Notes: generated by a model not told the origin, from the letters alone. Positions 41,301-49,713 are shown, numbered from the stretch's first letter. The stretch: 64,000 bases of DNA from Microbulbifer sediminum (GCF_021729035.1 NZ_JAJSAP010000004.1:62001-126000), one strand, 5' to 3'. Translations and numbers: made by a program.

Positions 41301-41531
41301 ATGTTCATGACGCTGGAGGACGAGACCGGCATGGTTAACCTGGTGCTGTGGGAGAAGGTGCAACAACGCTACCGGTCAGAAATCAGGCGCGGCAATGTGC
41401 TGGAAGTCAGCGGGGTGGTGCAGATAAGTCGCGAGGGGAACCGGCGTGATTATCCGGTGATTCACCTGGTCGGGCGGGAGCTGCGCTGCATTGCCTGGCA
41501 AGAGCTCCAGGCGGTACGCAGCTTTAGATAA
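38355..41531 (+). CDS. dnaE2: Error-prone DNA polymerase DnaE2
   Basis: A 1058-residue C-family polymerase that performs SOS translesion synthesis with ImuA/ImuB. It has a PHP domain at the N-terminus (YAELFCQSNFSFLQGASHP, LAITDECSLAGVVRAY), palm-domain acidic motif PDIDVDFEHERR, finger and HhH regions (FPESHSASFALLAYFSAW) and a C-terminal OB fold (VSVVGLVTCRQRPGSAAGVMF, ETGMVNLVLW). An in-frame stop lies just upstream, so ATG 38355 is the only usual start, although its ribosome site is weak. Odd feature: residues about 785-829 form a Pro/Gly/Ser-rich insertion absent from the usual spacing between the SHWD and LRLGLRLVKG motifs, and its DNA looks like a palindromic repeat. A terminator follows. 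Confidence 0.96.
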   Translation: MQYAELFCQSNFSFLQGASHPQELTVRAHELGYCALAITDECSLAGVVRAYKQLQELQGKGSQLKLICGSYFRLQDIPCELVLLAPDRDAYSELCQLISTSRLRAKKGHYVTKLDDLLQNCRKCIALWLPHHQPLEIPTALKSHFTDRLYITFSNQLLSRQNRHNRELLDFARSEQLPLVATNAVLMHCRSRKPLQDVLNACYHNCTLDELGYRLEQNAERYLRPLDEIAGLQFPEAVKNTMEIARQCLFSLDELRYQYPSEVLPAGRRPDEYLRELVEAGKNARWPQGPEPRIAAQIEKELALIAELQYEHYFLTIHDIVRYARNQHILYQGRGSAANSVVCYCLFITEIDPHKIGLLFERFISRERDEPPDIDVDFEHERREEVIQYIYRKYGRNRAGLAATKISYRFKSALRDIGKALGLGSATIEQLLAERAWWDTMEEFPGQMQKVGIDPQSPAGRMLPRLMEQIRGFPRHLSQHVGGFVITEQPLHTLVPIENAAMEDRTIVQWDKEDIEDLKLMKVDILALGMLTALRKSLTYIRLYGPALRLQDIPGEDPEVYEMMCRADTVGVFQIESRAQMSMLPRLQPRNFYELTIEIAIVRPGPIQGGMVHPYLRRKQGMEPVSYPHEKLRPVLERTLGVPIFQEQVIQLSMVAAGFNGGEADQLRRAMASWGKNGNLYQFRDKLVAGMLANGYEPAFAEQLFEQMKGFGSYGFPESHSASFALLAYFSAWIKHHHPAAFYCGLLNSQPMGFYAPAQLVYDAQRHNVKVLPVDVLYSHWDHQIALTGASSPVPSLSHCGTGIPAPDFGPGSSNPRPSGPGQENGTKPMLRLGLRLVKGLEQRSADMICQRRGEQPITSMEQFRSLTRLHRDQLALLASANAFSRLAENRYLNTWESLDREEGQAGRNTHIPSNTVEDNTYSDYGSTGLTLREHPIALLRRRERFRHCRQARDLAHCRDGERVSVVGLVTCRQRPGSAAGVMFMTLEDETGMVNLVLWEKVQQRYRSEIRRGNVLEVSGVVQISREGNRRDYPVIHLVGRELRCIAWQELQAVRSFR
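40735..40841 (+). repeat. Repeat-like in-frame insertion within dnaE2
   Basis: Palindrome-rich stretch (CCCACTGCGGG, CCGGCCCCGGACTTCGG, TCCGGGCCCGGA, GGATCCAGTAACCC) coding for low-complexity residues. It resembles the intergenic CGTCAT..GGATCCA-type repeats of bacteria and the imuB-dnaE2 spacer element. Confidence 0.45.
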
Positions 41532-41562
41532 ACCCGGCAATACAACCAGTTTTCCTTTAACC

Positions 41563-41594
41563 AAAAAAAATCCCCGCACAAGGCGGGGATTTTT
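41563..41594. terminator. Bidirectional intrinsic terminator between dnaE2 and pilA
   Basis: ATCCCCGC-ACAAG-GCGGGGAT with A8 and T5 flanks; ends dnaE2 and, on the other strand, pilA. Confidence 0.93.
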
Positions 41595-41668
41595 ACCGGG
41601 AAAGGCGAAATGGAGTCAGTAACGTCAAGTCAGGACGGTGACTCCGCCATTCCCGCTACACCACAAAC

Positions 41669-42091
41669 TTAGCGACAGCCAGACGGCAGGTGGTTGGGGT
41701 TAGCCAGGCCGGCACAGGTCCACTGGGAGATCTGGCCACCGTTGATGGCCGGAGTCAGGGTCATGGTCTGACCAGCCAGCACGCCGGCATCAAACGGAAC
41801 GGTGATGACACCACCAGCGCCAACAGTAACACCGCCATTGGTGATGTACTTACCCTGCAAAGCACCAGCGGTAGCGGCGATAGTCCCGTCGGCTTCAACG
41901 CCGACCACAGTATTTTCGGAAACATACACAGCGATATCAGTCGCCAGTCCAGAAGTTGCCTTCGGGGCTTCCGCCGCCTGGGCGCGCGCGGTGTAGTCCT
42001 GGAAAGCCGGCAGAGCGATAGCGGCCAGGATGCCGATGATCGCAACCACGATCATCAATTCGATAAGAGTAAAACCCTGTTGTTTTTTCAT
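41669..42091 (-). CDS. pilA: Type IV pilin major subunit
   Basis: A 140-residue type IVa prepilin. The short leader MKKQQG is cut by PilD before [22 protein letters not shown], with E5 of the mature protein present. The C-terminal disulfide loop is formed by Cys in [18 protein letters not shown]. The body is short and Gly/Val/Ala-rich, within the range of the family. The ATG at 42091 has GGAG about 9 bases upstream; the longer frame is promoter DNA. A sigma-54-type promoter lies 63-79 bases upstream. Divergent from pilBCD, as in Pseudomonas. Confidence 0.95.
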   Translation of the reverse strand: MKKQQGFTLIELMIVVAIIGILAAIALPAFQDYTARAQAAEAPKATSGLATDIAVYVSENTVVGVEADGTIAATAGALQGKYITNGGVTVGAGGVITVPFDAGVLAGQTMTLTPAINGGQISQWTCAGLANPNHLPSGCR

Positions 42092-42650
42092 TGTAACCGT
42101 CTCCATACAGACATTTGATTTTTGTGAATCCCGTGAGGAAGTCGCGGTAGAAGATACAAGGTTTGTGCCAATTCGCGCAAGCATCGAAACGCCACGGTTC
42201 CCGCCGTCCCTGGCACCCATTTACCGGTCAAATGCCGACCAATCCTGCTGGCAAATCCGGCACAGAAAATAAAAAAGTGACAAAAAAAGTCACATTCACA
42301 CTATTGACGCAGGGATACCGAAAGAACAAATAACAAACAGAGAGAACACCGAACCTTTGGCGCACCCCCCTTTAAAGTGGGCATACGTCACAAACCGCCT
42401 GTCGTTTGGCCTGCCCCCGGTTATTGGTTATATTACGGAAACTGGCGGGGAAATATCCCGCGATTTCCGCCTCTCTCTCGAGGCCCCTTCAGACAAACTG
42501 CGGTGGCCTCACTAGCGAGGCGATCAACATGGCGAGAGCCGGATAAAAATATATAAAAGTTCCGATAGACAGGAAAACAGAACTCCAGATGCAGTGCCCC
42601 ATGTCAATCGGCACCATCCAACAGCACCCTAGAGCGACGCACTGACACCT
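42092..42650. other. Divergent pilA/pilB region
   Basis: 559 bases without a gene. It holds the sigma-54-like promoter of pilA, AT-rich DNA around 42240-42340 with a GTGAC-A7-GTCAC dyad (42277-42293), and presumably the pilB promoter and PilR sites, which were not identified. Confidence 0.5.
42154..42170 (-). promoter_or_regulatory. Sigma-54 (RpoN) promoter of pilA
   Basis: On the minus strand TGGCACAAACCTTGTAT matches TGGCAC-N5-TTGCW apart from a T in place of the C of the -12 GC. The spacing is correct and the position suits pilA, which is RpoN/PilR-controlled in Pseudomonas. Confidence 0.65.
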
Positions 42651-44363
42651 ATGAGCAGTACTCCCCTGAGCGGCCTGGCCAAGCGCCTGGTGGCTGACAA
42701 GCTTCTCGACGAGCCCACGGCGATCTCGGCCTCCAAGGCGGCACAGCGCGAGGGGCAGTCCTTCGCCCAGCACGCCGTGGAAGCGAAGCTGGTCAAGAGC
42801 CGCGAACTGGCCCGCATCGCCTCGCTGGCATTCGGCTCCCCGCTGTTCGACCTCAGCAGCTACAACTTCGACCTGATTCCCCGGGATGTGATTGCCGAGA
42901 AACTGATCAGCAAGCACTTTACCCTGCCGCTCTACAAGCGCGGTAACCGGTTGTTTGTGGCCGTCGCCGACCCCACCAACCTCGCCGCCCTGGATGAAAT
43001 CAATTTCAATACCGGCCTCAATACCGAGGCCGTGCTGGTAGAGGCCGACAAGCTAACCAAGGCCATCGAGAGCTACCTGTCCCATAGCGACAATATGGGT
43101 GCCGGCCTGGACGGCATGGACGACGAGGAACTGGACGCCCTGGATGTCGAGGGCGGAGACTCAGATACGCAGGAAGATGCGGCCCCCGGTGGTGATGAAG
43201 CCCCGGTAGTGCGATTTGTAAACAAGGTACTACTGGACGCAATCCGCACCGGGGCCTCGGATATCCACTTCGAGCCCTATGAGAAAAGCTACCGGGTCCG
43301 TCTGCGCACCGATGGCGTACTGCACGAAGTAGCCAGGCCGCCAATCCAGCTCGCCACCCGCATCTCGGCACGCCTCAAGGTGATGTCCAAGATGGACATC
43401 TCGGAGCGCCGTATTCCACAGGACGGCCGCATCAAGATGAAGCTGTCCAAGACCAAGGCCATCGACTTCCGGGTCAACAGCCTGCCGACGCTGTGGGGCG
43501 AGAAAATTGTACTGCGGATCCTCGACCCATCCTCCGCCAAACTTGGCATTGATGCGCTGGGCTACGAGGACGAGCAGAAACAGATCTATATGGATGCCCT
43601 GGCCCAGCCCCAGGGTATGATCCTGGTCACCGGCCCCACCGGCTCCGGTAAGACGGTTTCCCTCTATACCGGCCTGAATATCCTCAATACCTCGGAGCGG
43701 AATATCTCTACTGCAGAGGACCCGGTGGAAATCAACCTGGAGGGGATCAACCAGGTCAACGTCAATCCCAAGGTCGGCCTCAACTTCGCCGAGGCCCTGC
43801 GCTCCTTCCTCCGCCAGGACCCCGATATTGTCATGGTGGGCGAGATACGGGACCTGGAGACCGCCGAGATCGCCATCAAGGCGGCGCAAACGGGCCACCT
43901 GGTCCTGTCCACCCTGCACACCAATTCCGCTCCCGAGACCCTGACCCGCCTGATGAACATGGGTGTACCCACCTTCAATATCGCCACTTCGGTCAGCGTC
44001 ATCATCGCCCAGCGCCTGGCCCGGCGCCTCTGTGGGGAATGCAAGAAACCCGCCACACTGCCCGACGAGGTGCTCAAGCAGGAAGGCTTCGGCGCAGTGG
44101 ATATTGACCGCAAGGAATGGAAGATCTACCAACCTGTCGGCTGTGAACACTGCTCCAAGGGTTACAAGGGCCGGGTGGGTGTGTATGAAGTGGTTCGCAT
44201 CACTGACGGGATTTCCAGAATTATAATGGAGGGTGGCAACTCCATCCAGATTGCCGACCAGGCCCGCAAGGAGGGGTTCAATAACCTGCGCACCTCGGCC
44301 CTGCGCAAGGTGGTCATGGGGGTCACCAGCCTCGAGGAAGCCAACCGGGTCACAAAGGACTAA
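42651..44363 (+). CDS. pilB: Type IV pilus assembly ATPase
   Basis: Hexameric GspE/PilB-type ATPase driving pilus extension. It has 570 residues. The N-terminal MshEN-type domain begins LSGLAKRLVADKLLDE. A Gln/Asp-rich linker lies around 145-175. The core has Walker A GPTGSGKT (about 327-334), Asp box and His box (TGHLVLSTLHTNSAPETL) and the tetracysteine zinc site CGECKKP..CEHCSKGY. It starts the pilBCD run; the ribosome site is weak. Confidence 0.97.
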   Translation: MSSTPLSGLAKRLVADKLLDEPTAISASKAAQREGQSFAQHAVEAKLVKSRELARIASLAFGSPLFDLSSYNFDLIPRDVIAEKLISKHFTLPLYKRGNRLFVAVADPTNLAALDEINFNTGLNTEAVLVEADKLTKAIESYLSHSDNMGAGLDGMDDEELDALDVEGGDSDTQEDAAPGGDEAPVVRFVNKVLLDAIRTGASDIHFEPYEKSYRVRLRTDGVLHEVARPPIQLATRISARLKVMSKMDISERRIPQDGRIKMKLSKTKAIDFRVNSLPTLWGEKIVLRILDPSSAKLGIDALGYEDEQKQIYMDALAQPQGMILVTGPTGSGKTVSLYTGLNILNTSERNISTAEDPVEINLEGINQVNVNPKVGLNFAEALRSFLRQDPDIVMVGEIRDLETAEIAIKAAQTGHLVLSTLHTNSAPETLTRLMNMGVPTFNIATSVSVIIAQRLARRLCGECKKPATLPDEVLKQEGFGAVDIDRKEWKIYQPVGCEHCSKGYKGRVGVYEVVRITDGISRIIMEGGNSIQIADQARKEGFNNLRTSALRKVVMGVTSLEEANRVTKD

Positions 44364-44477
44364 GGGAAAACCAACAAGCGAGCCGGGAAATTACCCCCTG
44401 CCGGCCAATAACAAATTTCGCCAGTACAGCTACACGGTAAAAAAACCGTGCGATAACAAGAAACAGGAATTACCACC

Positions 44478-45689
44478 ATGGCCAACGCCACTGCAGTCGC
44501 CTATGTCTATAAAGGCCTGGACAATAAAGGCAATAAGGTCGAGGGCGAGATCACAGGCAGCAACCCGGCGCTGATCAAGGCCCAGCTGCGCAAGCAGGGC
44601 ATTATTGCCAACCAGGTAAAGAAGAAGCCGAAACCCCTTTTCGGCGGGAAGAAGAGAGTCAAACCCGCCGATATCGCCCTGTTCACCCGACAGATGGCCA
44701 CCATGATGAAGGCCGGTGTACCCCTCGTACAGAGCTTCGAATTGGTCGCCGATGGCTTGGATAATGATGGCGTCAGGGATCTGATACTAAAAGTTCGCGA
44801 CGATGTGGCCTCAGGCACCGCCTTTGCCGAGGCGCTGCGCAAGCACCCCCTGTACTTTGATGAGCTCTTCTGCAACCTGGTCGCCTCCGGCGAGCAGTCC
44901 GGCGCACTGGAGACCATGCTGGACCGGATCGCCACTTACAAGGAAAAGACCGAATCCCTCAAGGCCAAGATCAAGAAGGCGATGACCTACCCGATCGCGG
45001 TCATCGTGGTCGCAATTATTGTTACTGCCATCCTGCTGATCAAGGTAGTCCCCCAGTTCGCCGAGACATTCTCAAGCTTTGGTGCAGGTCTTCCCGCCTT
45101 CACCCAATTTGTAGTCGGATTGTCAGAATGGATGCAAGCCAACTGGTTTTACGCCCTGCTCGTGGTCGTCATCGGTATTGGGGGCACCCTGGAGGTCAAA
45201 AAGCGCAATAAAAACGTAGCCGAATTCTTCGATCGGCTGGCGCTGAAACTGCCGATTCTCGGCTCCATTACCTATAACTCTATCGCGGCCCGCTTTGCCC
45301 GGACACTGTCCACCACCTTCGCCGCCGGCGTACCCCTGATCGATGCACTCAAATCGGTGGCCGGCGCAACCGGTAACAGCGTTTACGAGGAGGCGACTCT
45401 GAAAATACGCGACCAGGTCGCCACCGGTATCCCTCTGAACGGTGCATTACGTGCTTCCGGCCTTTACCCCACCATGCTGGTGCAGATGACCGCCATTGGC
45501 GAGGAGTCGGGTGCACTGGACGAAATGCTCAGCAAGGCGGCAGACTTCTATGAGGAAGCCGTCGACAACATGGTCGATAACCTGACCACGCTGCTGGAAC
45601 CAATGATCATGGCGGTACTCGGTATCCTGGTAGGCGGCCTGATGATCGCCATGTACCTGCCGATCTTCCAGCTGGGCCAGGTTGTATAA
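44478..45689 (+). CDS. pilC: Type IV pilus inner membrane platform protein
   Basis: A 403-residue polytopic inner membrane protein of the GspF/PilC family that couples PilB to pilin polymerisation. Two T2SSF repeats are visible (FTRQMATMMKAGVPLVQSFE and FARTLSTTFAAGVPLIDALK), each followed by EESGALD or EQSGALE, with membrane helices near 175-200, 220-240 and 375-400. CAGGA lies 9-10 bases upstream of the ATG. Sits between pilB and pilD. Confidence 0.97.
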   Translation: MANATAVAYVYKGLDNKGNKVEGEITGSNPALIKAQLRKQGIIANQVKKKPKPLFGGKKRVKPADIALFTRQMATMMKAGVPLVQSFELVADGLDNDGVRDLILKVRDDVASGTAFAEALRKHPLYFDELFCNLVASGEQSGALETMLDRIATYKEKTESLKAKIKKAMTYPIAVIVVAIIVTAILLIKVVPQFAETFSSFGAGLPAFTQFVVGLSEWMQANWFYALLVVVIGIGGTLEVKKRNKNVAEFFDRLALKLPILGSITYNSIAARFARTLSTTFAAGVPLIDALKSVAGATGNSVYEEATLKIRDQVATGIPLNGALRASGLYPTMLVQMTAIGEESGALDEMLSKAADFYEEAVDNMVDNLTTLLEPMIMAVLGILVGGLMIAMYLPIFQLGQVV

Positions 45690-45692
45690 AGT

Positions 45693-46577
45693 ATGTTCGA
45701 TGCGTTATTTTCCCACCCTGCGCTGCTCTCGGGCAGCGCGCTTGTTCTGGGCCTGCTGATCGGCAGCTTCTTGAACGTAGTTATCTATCGCCTCCCCATC
45801 ATGATGGAACGCGAATACAAGCGCGACTTCTACAGCTATTTCAACCAGGAGCCCCAAGCGGGCGAGAAGGAACAACTGGAGGCACCCTTCAACCTGGTGT
45901 TGCCCCACTCCCACTGCCCCAACTGCGACACCGAAATCAAGCCCTGGCACAATGTACCGCTGGTCAGCTACCTGATGCTCGGGGGGAAGTGCAGCCATTG
46001 TGGTACGCCCATATCCAAGCGCTACCCGCTGGTGGAGCTGGTCACCGGTATCCTGACGGCGATCGTTGTCTGGCAGCTGGGTTTCACCTGGCAGGCGCTG
46101 GCTGGGTGCGTCTTTACCTGGGCGCTGGTTGCCCTGACCGGGATCGACTTCGACAGGCAGCTGTTGCCGGACAACATTACCCTGCCCCTGCTCTGGGTTG
46201 GCCTGCTGGTGAACTGCTGGGCCCTGTTTGTACCGCTCCAGGACGCGGTGGTCGGCGCCATTGCCGGTTACCTGGCGCTCTGGTCGGTCTACCATATCTT
46301 CAAGTTGCTGACCGGCAAGGAAGGCATGGGAGCCGGGGATTTCAAGATCCTCGCCGCCATCGGCGCCTGGTTCGGCTGGCAGATGCTGCCGCTGGTGATC
46401 CTGCTGTCAGCAGCCGTCGGCGCCATCGCCGGCCTTACCTGGACTGCCGTTGCCGGGCGCGACCGCAATCTCCCTATTGCCTTTGGCCCCTACCTGGCCG
46501 GCGCTGGCTGGATTGCCATGCTGTGGGGCGAGCAATTGATGGGCTGGTACCTGAGTTACTCGGGCCTGGGCGGCTAG
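45693..46577 (+). CDS. pilD: Prepilin peptidase / N-methyltransferase
   Basis: Aspartic membrane protease that cleaves and methylates type IV prepilins and T2SS pseudopilins. It has 294 residues. An N-terminal cytoplasmic loop with two CXXC pairs (CPNCDTEI, CSHCGTPI) follows the first helix. The catalytic aspartates are in TGIDFDRQLLPDNITLP and GKEGMGAGDFKILAAIGAW. It begins 3 bases after the pilC stop. Confidence 0.97.
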   Translation: MFDALFSHPALLSGSALVLGLLIGSFLNVVIYRLPIMMEREYKRDFYSYFNQEPQAGEKEQLEAPFNLVLPHSHCPNCDTEIKPWHNVPLVSYLMLGGKCSHCGTPISKRYPLVELVTGILTAIVVWQLGFTWQALAGCVFTWALVALTGIDFDRQLLPDNITLPLLWVGLLVNCWALFVPLQDAVVGAIAGYLALWSVYHIFKLLTGKEGMGAGDFKILAAIGAWFGWQMLPLVILLSAAVGAIAGLTWTAVAGRDRNLPIAFGPYLAGAGWIAMLWGEQLMGWYLSYSGLGG

Positions 46578-46670
46578 GAGCCATCTCTACTGTAGAAGCC
46601 CCTGGGTTTGTCCGTGTCCGCGGCCAGCGCTGACTCCGACAGGTATGGGGTTCAGGCGCAGGAGGTAAAA

Positions 46671-47276
46671 ATGCTGACGATTGGGTTGACCGGGGGTATC
46701 GGCAGCGGCAAGTCCGCGGCGGCGGACTGCTTTCGCGACCTGGGTATCAATGTGGTGGATGCGGACTGGGCCGCGCGGGTGGTGGTACAGCCGGGCAAAC
46801 CGGCACTGGAAAAAATCGCCACATATTTTGGTGCCGGGATCCTGCTGGAGAACGGCGAACTGGACCGCGCCAAACTGCGCCAGCGGGTGTTCCAGGATGA
46901 GGGCGAGCGTACGTGGCTCGAGGAACTGCTGCACCCACTGATCCGCGAGGAAATTGTCGCCGCACTCCAGGCCAGTGCCAGCCCCTATGCCATCCTGGAA
47001 TCCCCCCTACTGATCGAGTCCGGGCAATACCAGCTGGTACAGCGTGTCTGTGTGGTCGACGTACCCGAGGAAGTCCAGCTACAGCGGGCCGGCCGTCGGG
47101 ATGGCAACACCCCGGAGCAGATCCGCAAGATCATGGCTGCCCAACTGCCCCGGCAGGAGCGGCTGGCACGGGCGGATGATATTCTGGATAATGCGGGCGA
47201 CCTGGCCAGCCTGGGTGACCAGGTCACCGAGCTGCATCGTAAGTACCTGCAGCTGGCCAAATCCGCCGATGACTGA
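46671..47276 (+). CDS. coaE: Dephospho-CoA kinase
   Basis: Last enzyme of coenzyme A synthesis (phosphorylates dephospho-CoA with ATP). It has 201 residues, with P-loop GLTGGIGSGKS at 5-15, DADWAARVVVQPG and LIESGQYQLVQRVCVVDVP. The ATG at 46671 follows a textbook GGAGG with 5-base spacing; an upstream in-frame start is not needed. pilD-coaE-yacG is the common gammaproteobacterial order. Confidence 0.97.
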   Translation: MLTIGLTGGIGSGKSAAADCFRDLGINVVDADWAARVVVQPGKPALEKIATYFGAGILLENGELDRAKLRQRVFQDEGERTWLEELLHPLIREEIVAALQASASPYAILESPLLIESGQYQLVQRVCVVDVPEEVQLQRAGRRDGNTPEQIRKIMAAQLPRQERLARADDILDNAGDLASLGDQVTELHRKYLQLAKSADD

Positions 47277-47282
47277 TGAGTT

Positions 47283-47501
47283 ATGACCAAGAAAACCGCT
47301 AAAGCCCCGACCCTGAACTGCCCCACCTGCAAGAAGCCAATTGAGTGGAATGCGAAATTTCCCTTTCGCCCGTTCTGCAGCGAACGCTGCAAGCTGATCG
47401 ACCTGGGGGAGTGGGCCAGCGAGGGGCACAAGATTCCCGGCCAGCCGGTCTACGACGATGTCCTCAGTGAGGACCTGGACCCCGACAAGACCCGGCACTG
47501 A
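47283..47501 (+). CDS. yacG: DNA gyrase inhibitor YacG
   Basis: A 72-residue zinc-finger protein that binds GyrB and blocks DNA binding. The zinc ligands C13, C16, C32 and C36 lie in [11 protein letters not shown] and [14 protein letters not shown]. The C-terminal tail is acidic, as usual. It starts 6 bases after the coaE stop. Confidence 0.96.
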   Translation: MTKKTAKAPTLNCPTCKKPIEWNAKFPFRPFCSERCKLIDLGEWASEGHKIPGQPVYDDVLSEDLDPDKTRH

Positions 47502-47662
47502 CACTCTGCTCCGGGTTTTCCTGCCCTGATAGACACGCCAGCCTTAATGGCGTGGCGGCCCCAACACAGCTCAGCCCGGCACATTGCCTGAAACCAGCAT
47601 ACGCCGCTATGGTAAATACACTGGATCGGGCCGTTTATGGAATCGCGGACAGCGGCCGCGCC

Positions 47663-47746
47663 TATCCTGAGTTATCCTGAGTCGCGAACAGTCCGGGGAA
47701 AGGACTGGTGCAAAGGAGCGCGGCTGATGCAAAGGAGCGCGGCTGA
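47663..47746. repeat. Two short tandem duplications downstream of mutT
   Basis: TATCCTGAGT occurs twice in direct succession (47663-47682), and TGCAAAGGAGCGCGGCTGA occurs twice in direct succession (47709-47746). The second copy ends 2 bases before the mutT stop codon. Probably replication slippage. Confidence 0.85.
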
Positions 47747-47748
47747 AG

Positions 47749-48159
47749 TCAGGCGGTAATCGCCGCACGGATTGCGGTGATGATCTCGCGATTGGCATCC
47801 GGGAACCGGTAGTCATCCAGCTCATCCACTGTTACCCAGCGCACCTCCTGGCCCTCCAGCCCCTCGGCGTCACCACTGAAGCCGTTTACCCACCAGGTAT
47901 CCAGCAAGACAGTCTTTTCCGGGTATTCGTGGCGGATTTGTGTCAGCGGCTGCAAACCGGTGACCCTGATTGCCACTTCTTCATGCAACTCCCGGGTGAG
48001 GGCCTCCCCAACCTGCTCGCCCTCTTCCACCTTGCCCCCGGGGAATTCCCAGTAGCCGCCCATATGCAGGTGGCCCGGGCGGCGGGCAATCAGGATACGG
48101 CCATCATTCCGACGAACCACGCCCACTGCCACATGGATGATATTCTGACACGCTGACAT
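47749..48159 (-). CDS. mutT: Nudix hydrolase, 8-oxo-dGTP diphosphatase MutT
   Basis: A 136-residue Nudix enzyme that sanitises 8-oxo-dGTP. It begins MSACQNIIHVAVGVVRRNDG and has the Nudix box GGKVEEGEQVGEALTRELHE followed by EVAI. All acidic residues and the Arg are present, but the late conserved Gly of the box is Ala. The ATG at 48159 has AGG five bases upstream; a GTG two codons earlier is possible. It is last in the secA-argJ-mutT order, known from Pseudomonas. Confidence 0.93.
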   Translation of the reverse strand: MSACQNIIHVAVGVVRRNDGRILIARRPGHLHMGGYWEFPGGKVEEGEQVGEALTRELHEEVAIRVTGLQPLTQIRHEYPEKTVLLDTWWVNGFSGDAEGLEGQEVRWVTVDELDDYRFPDANREIITAIRAAITA

Positions 48160-48510
48160 AACCACCTGTAATACGGTAACGACTCGGTGCGGGCATTCTT
48201 ACCCATACTGCCGGCACTTCTCAACCGGCATCAATGCCATTACCGGTGCCACGGACCTACGGCATTTCAGATTGGCCGACATCGTTACCCGCTGGCGCCA
48301 GCGGGCCTTTTGCTGCGCAGGCATCCACCGTCGGAACACAGGTCCGCATCACGGCAAGCACGGCAATCACAATCAGGATCGCATAAATCACTTTTCTCAC
48401 TTCTGCATTCCTCTTCACATGCCATCAGGCGTCCCGATAGTTATAGCCCCTGACCCTGCTATTGGACGGTGAATCGCAATGGCAGGGACCGGCATGCATG
48501 TCAGAGCGCG
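48160..48510. other. mutT-argJ spacer
   Basis: 351 bases; contains a possible small membrane protein gene (48257-48400) and a perfect 18-base palindrome CCCGCTGGCGCCAGCGGG at 48288-48305. Confidence 0.5.
48257..48400 (-). CDS. Possible 47-residue membrane protein
   Basis: A short frame starting GTG at 48400 with GAGGA 8 bases upstream, between argJ and mutT in the same direction. The product has one transmembrane helix (VIYAILIVIAVLAVM) after a short basic start, two cysteines (RTCVPTVDAC) and a Gly/Pro-rich tail. No family is recognised. The good ribosome site and hydrophobic profile favour a real gene; the embedded palindrome is a warning that it may be chance. Confidence 0.38.
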   Translation of the reverse strand: MRKVIYAILIVIAVLAVMRTCVPTVDACAAKGPLAPAGNDVGQSEMP

Positions 48511-49713
48511 TCAGCTGCGATACTCTGCGTTGATGGTGACGTATTCATGGGAGAAGTCGCAGGTCCAGATATGCTCACTGCAGGCGCCACGGCCGAGGGC
48601 GACACGGACCCTAAACTCGGCCCGGTCGAATACCGCCTGGCCCGCCGCTTCCGAGTAGCCCGGTGCACGCCCTCCGGCCTCAACCACCTGCACATCGTCC
48701 AGGTAGATATCCACACCGGACGGATCCAGTCGGTCAACACCGGCGTTGCCGATGGCCATCACCAGCCGGCCCCAGTTGGGGTCGGACGCATAGAGCGCAG
48801 TCTTGACCAGTGGAGACTCGCCTACTTCAAAGGCCACCCGTAATGCCTCTTCCGGGCTGGCAGCACCGTCCACCTGGACAGTGACAAATTTGGTCGCGCC
48901 CTCACCGTCACGGACAATCGCCTGTGCCAACTCGACATGCACCTCGGTCACCGCCTGCTTCAGACGCTGGTAATCGGTATCGCCAGGGTCCGACATCAGC
49001 GGTCCGGTGGCACCGGTGGCGATCAGCACGCAGGCATCGTTGGTGGAGGTGTCGCCGTCCACGCTGATGCGATTGAATGAGGCGTCCACGGCCTCCCGCA
49101 CCAGGGTATCCAGCAACGCCTGGTCGATCGCGGCATCGGTGGCCACGTAGGCGAGCATGGTGGCCATATTCGGCTGGATCATGCCGGAGCCCTTGGCGAT
49201 ACCGGTCACCGTGACCCACAGGTCTCCCACCTTCACCCTGCGACTGGCACCCTTGGCACGGGTATCGGTTGTCATGATGGCAGCTGCCGCGGCATCCCAG
49301 GCCTCTCCTGCCAGTGAACCGGCGGCGAACGGGATGGCATCCACCAGCCTCTGCAACGGCAAATGCTCGCCGATCACGCCGGTGCTGAAAGGCAATACCT
49401 GCTCCGGACCGATCCCCAGCGCGTCAGCCACCGCGGCACAGCAGGCACGTGCATCACTGATACCACGCTCGCCGGTGGCGGCATTGGCATTGCCGGCATT
49501 CACCAGCAGCGCACGAACACTGCCGCTACCCAGGTGCGCCCTGGCCACCGTCACCGGCGCCGCACAAAAGGCATTCTGGGTGAAGGTGGCGGCGACGCTG
49601 GCTCCAGGTGCAATCTCCAGCAGCAGCAGATCGTCGCGCTGCCAGTCCTTGATCCCTGCGGGCACACTGGCCAGGCGGATCCCCGGCACTGCAGGAAGTG
49701 ATGTCTCGGGCAT
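48511..49713 (-). CDS. argJ: Bifunctional glutamate N-acetyltransferase / ornithine acetyltransferase
   Basis: Recycles the acetyl group in arginine synthesis (N-acetylornithine + glutamate); may also use acetyl-CoA. It has 400 residues. Self-cleavage before Thr185 in GSGMIQPNMATML gives two subunits. Other motifs are ALLVNAGNANAATG, TTDTRAKGASR, SFNRISVDGDTSTND and SDPNWGRLVMAIG. The ATG at 49713 gives the family N-terminus (MPETSLPAVPGIRLASVPAGIKD); its ribosome site is weak. Follows secA in the same direction. Confidence 0.95.
   Translation of the reverse strand: MPETSLPAVPGIRLASVPAGIKDWQRDDLLLLEIAPGASVAATFTQNAFCAAPVTVARAHLGSGSVRALLVNAGNANAATGERGISDARACCAAVADALGIGPEQVLPFSTGVIGEHLPLQRLVDAIPFAAGSLAGEAWDAAAAAIMTTDTRAKGASRRVKVGDLWVTVTGIAKGSGMIQPNMATMLAYVATDAAIDQALLDTLVREAVDASFNRISVDGDTSTNDACVLIATGATGPLMSDPGDTDYQRLKQAVTEVHVELAQAIVRDGEGATKFVTVQVDGAASPEEALRVAFEVGESPLVKTALYASDPNWGRLVMAIGNAGVDRLDPSGVDIYLDDVQVVEAGGRAPGYSEAAGQAVFDRAEFRVRVALGRGACSEHIWTCDFSHEYVTINAEYRS

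Noticed and set aside
42277..42293. CRP-like dyad GTGAC-A7-GTCAC upstream of pilB
   Set aside because: Spacing between TGA and TCA blocks is three bases longer than a CRP site; A-rich loop suggests chance in AT-rich DNA.
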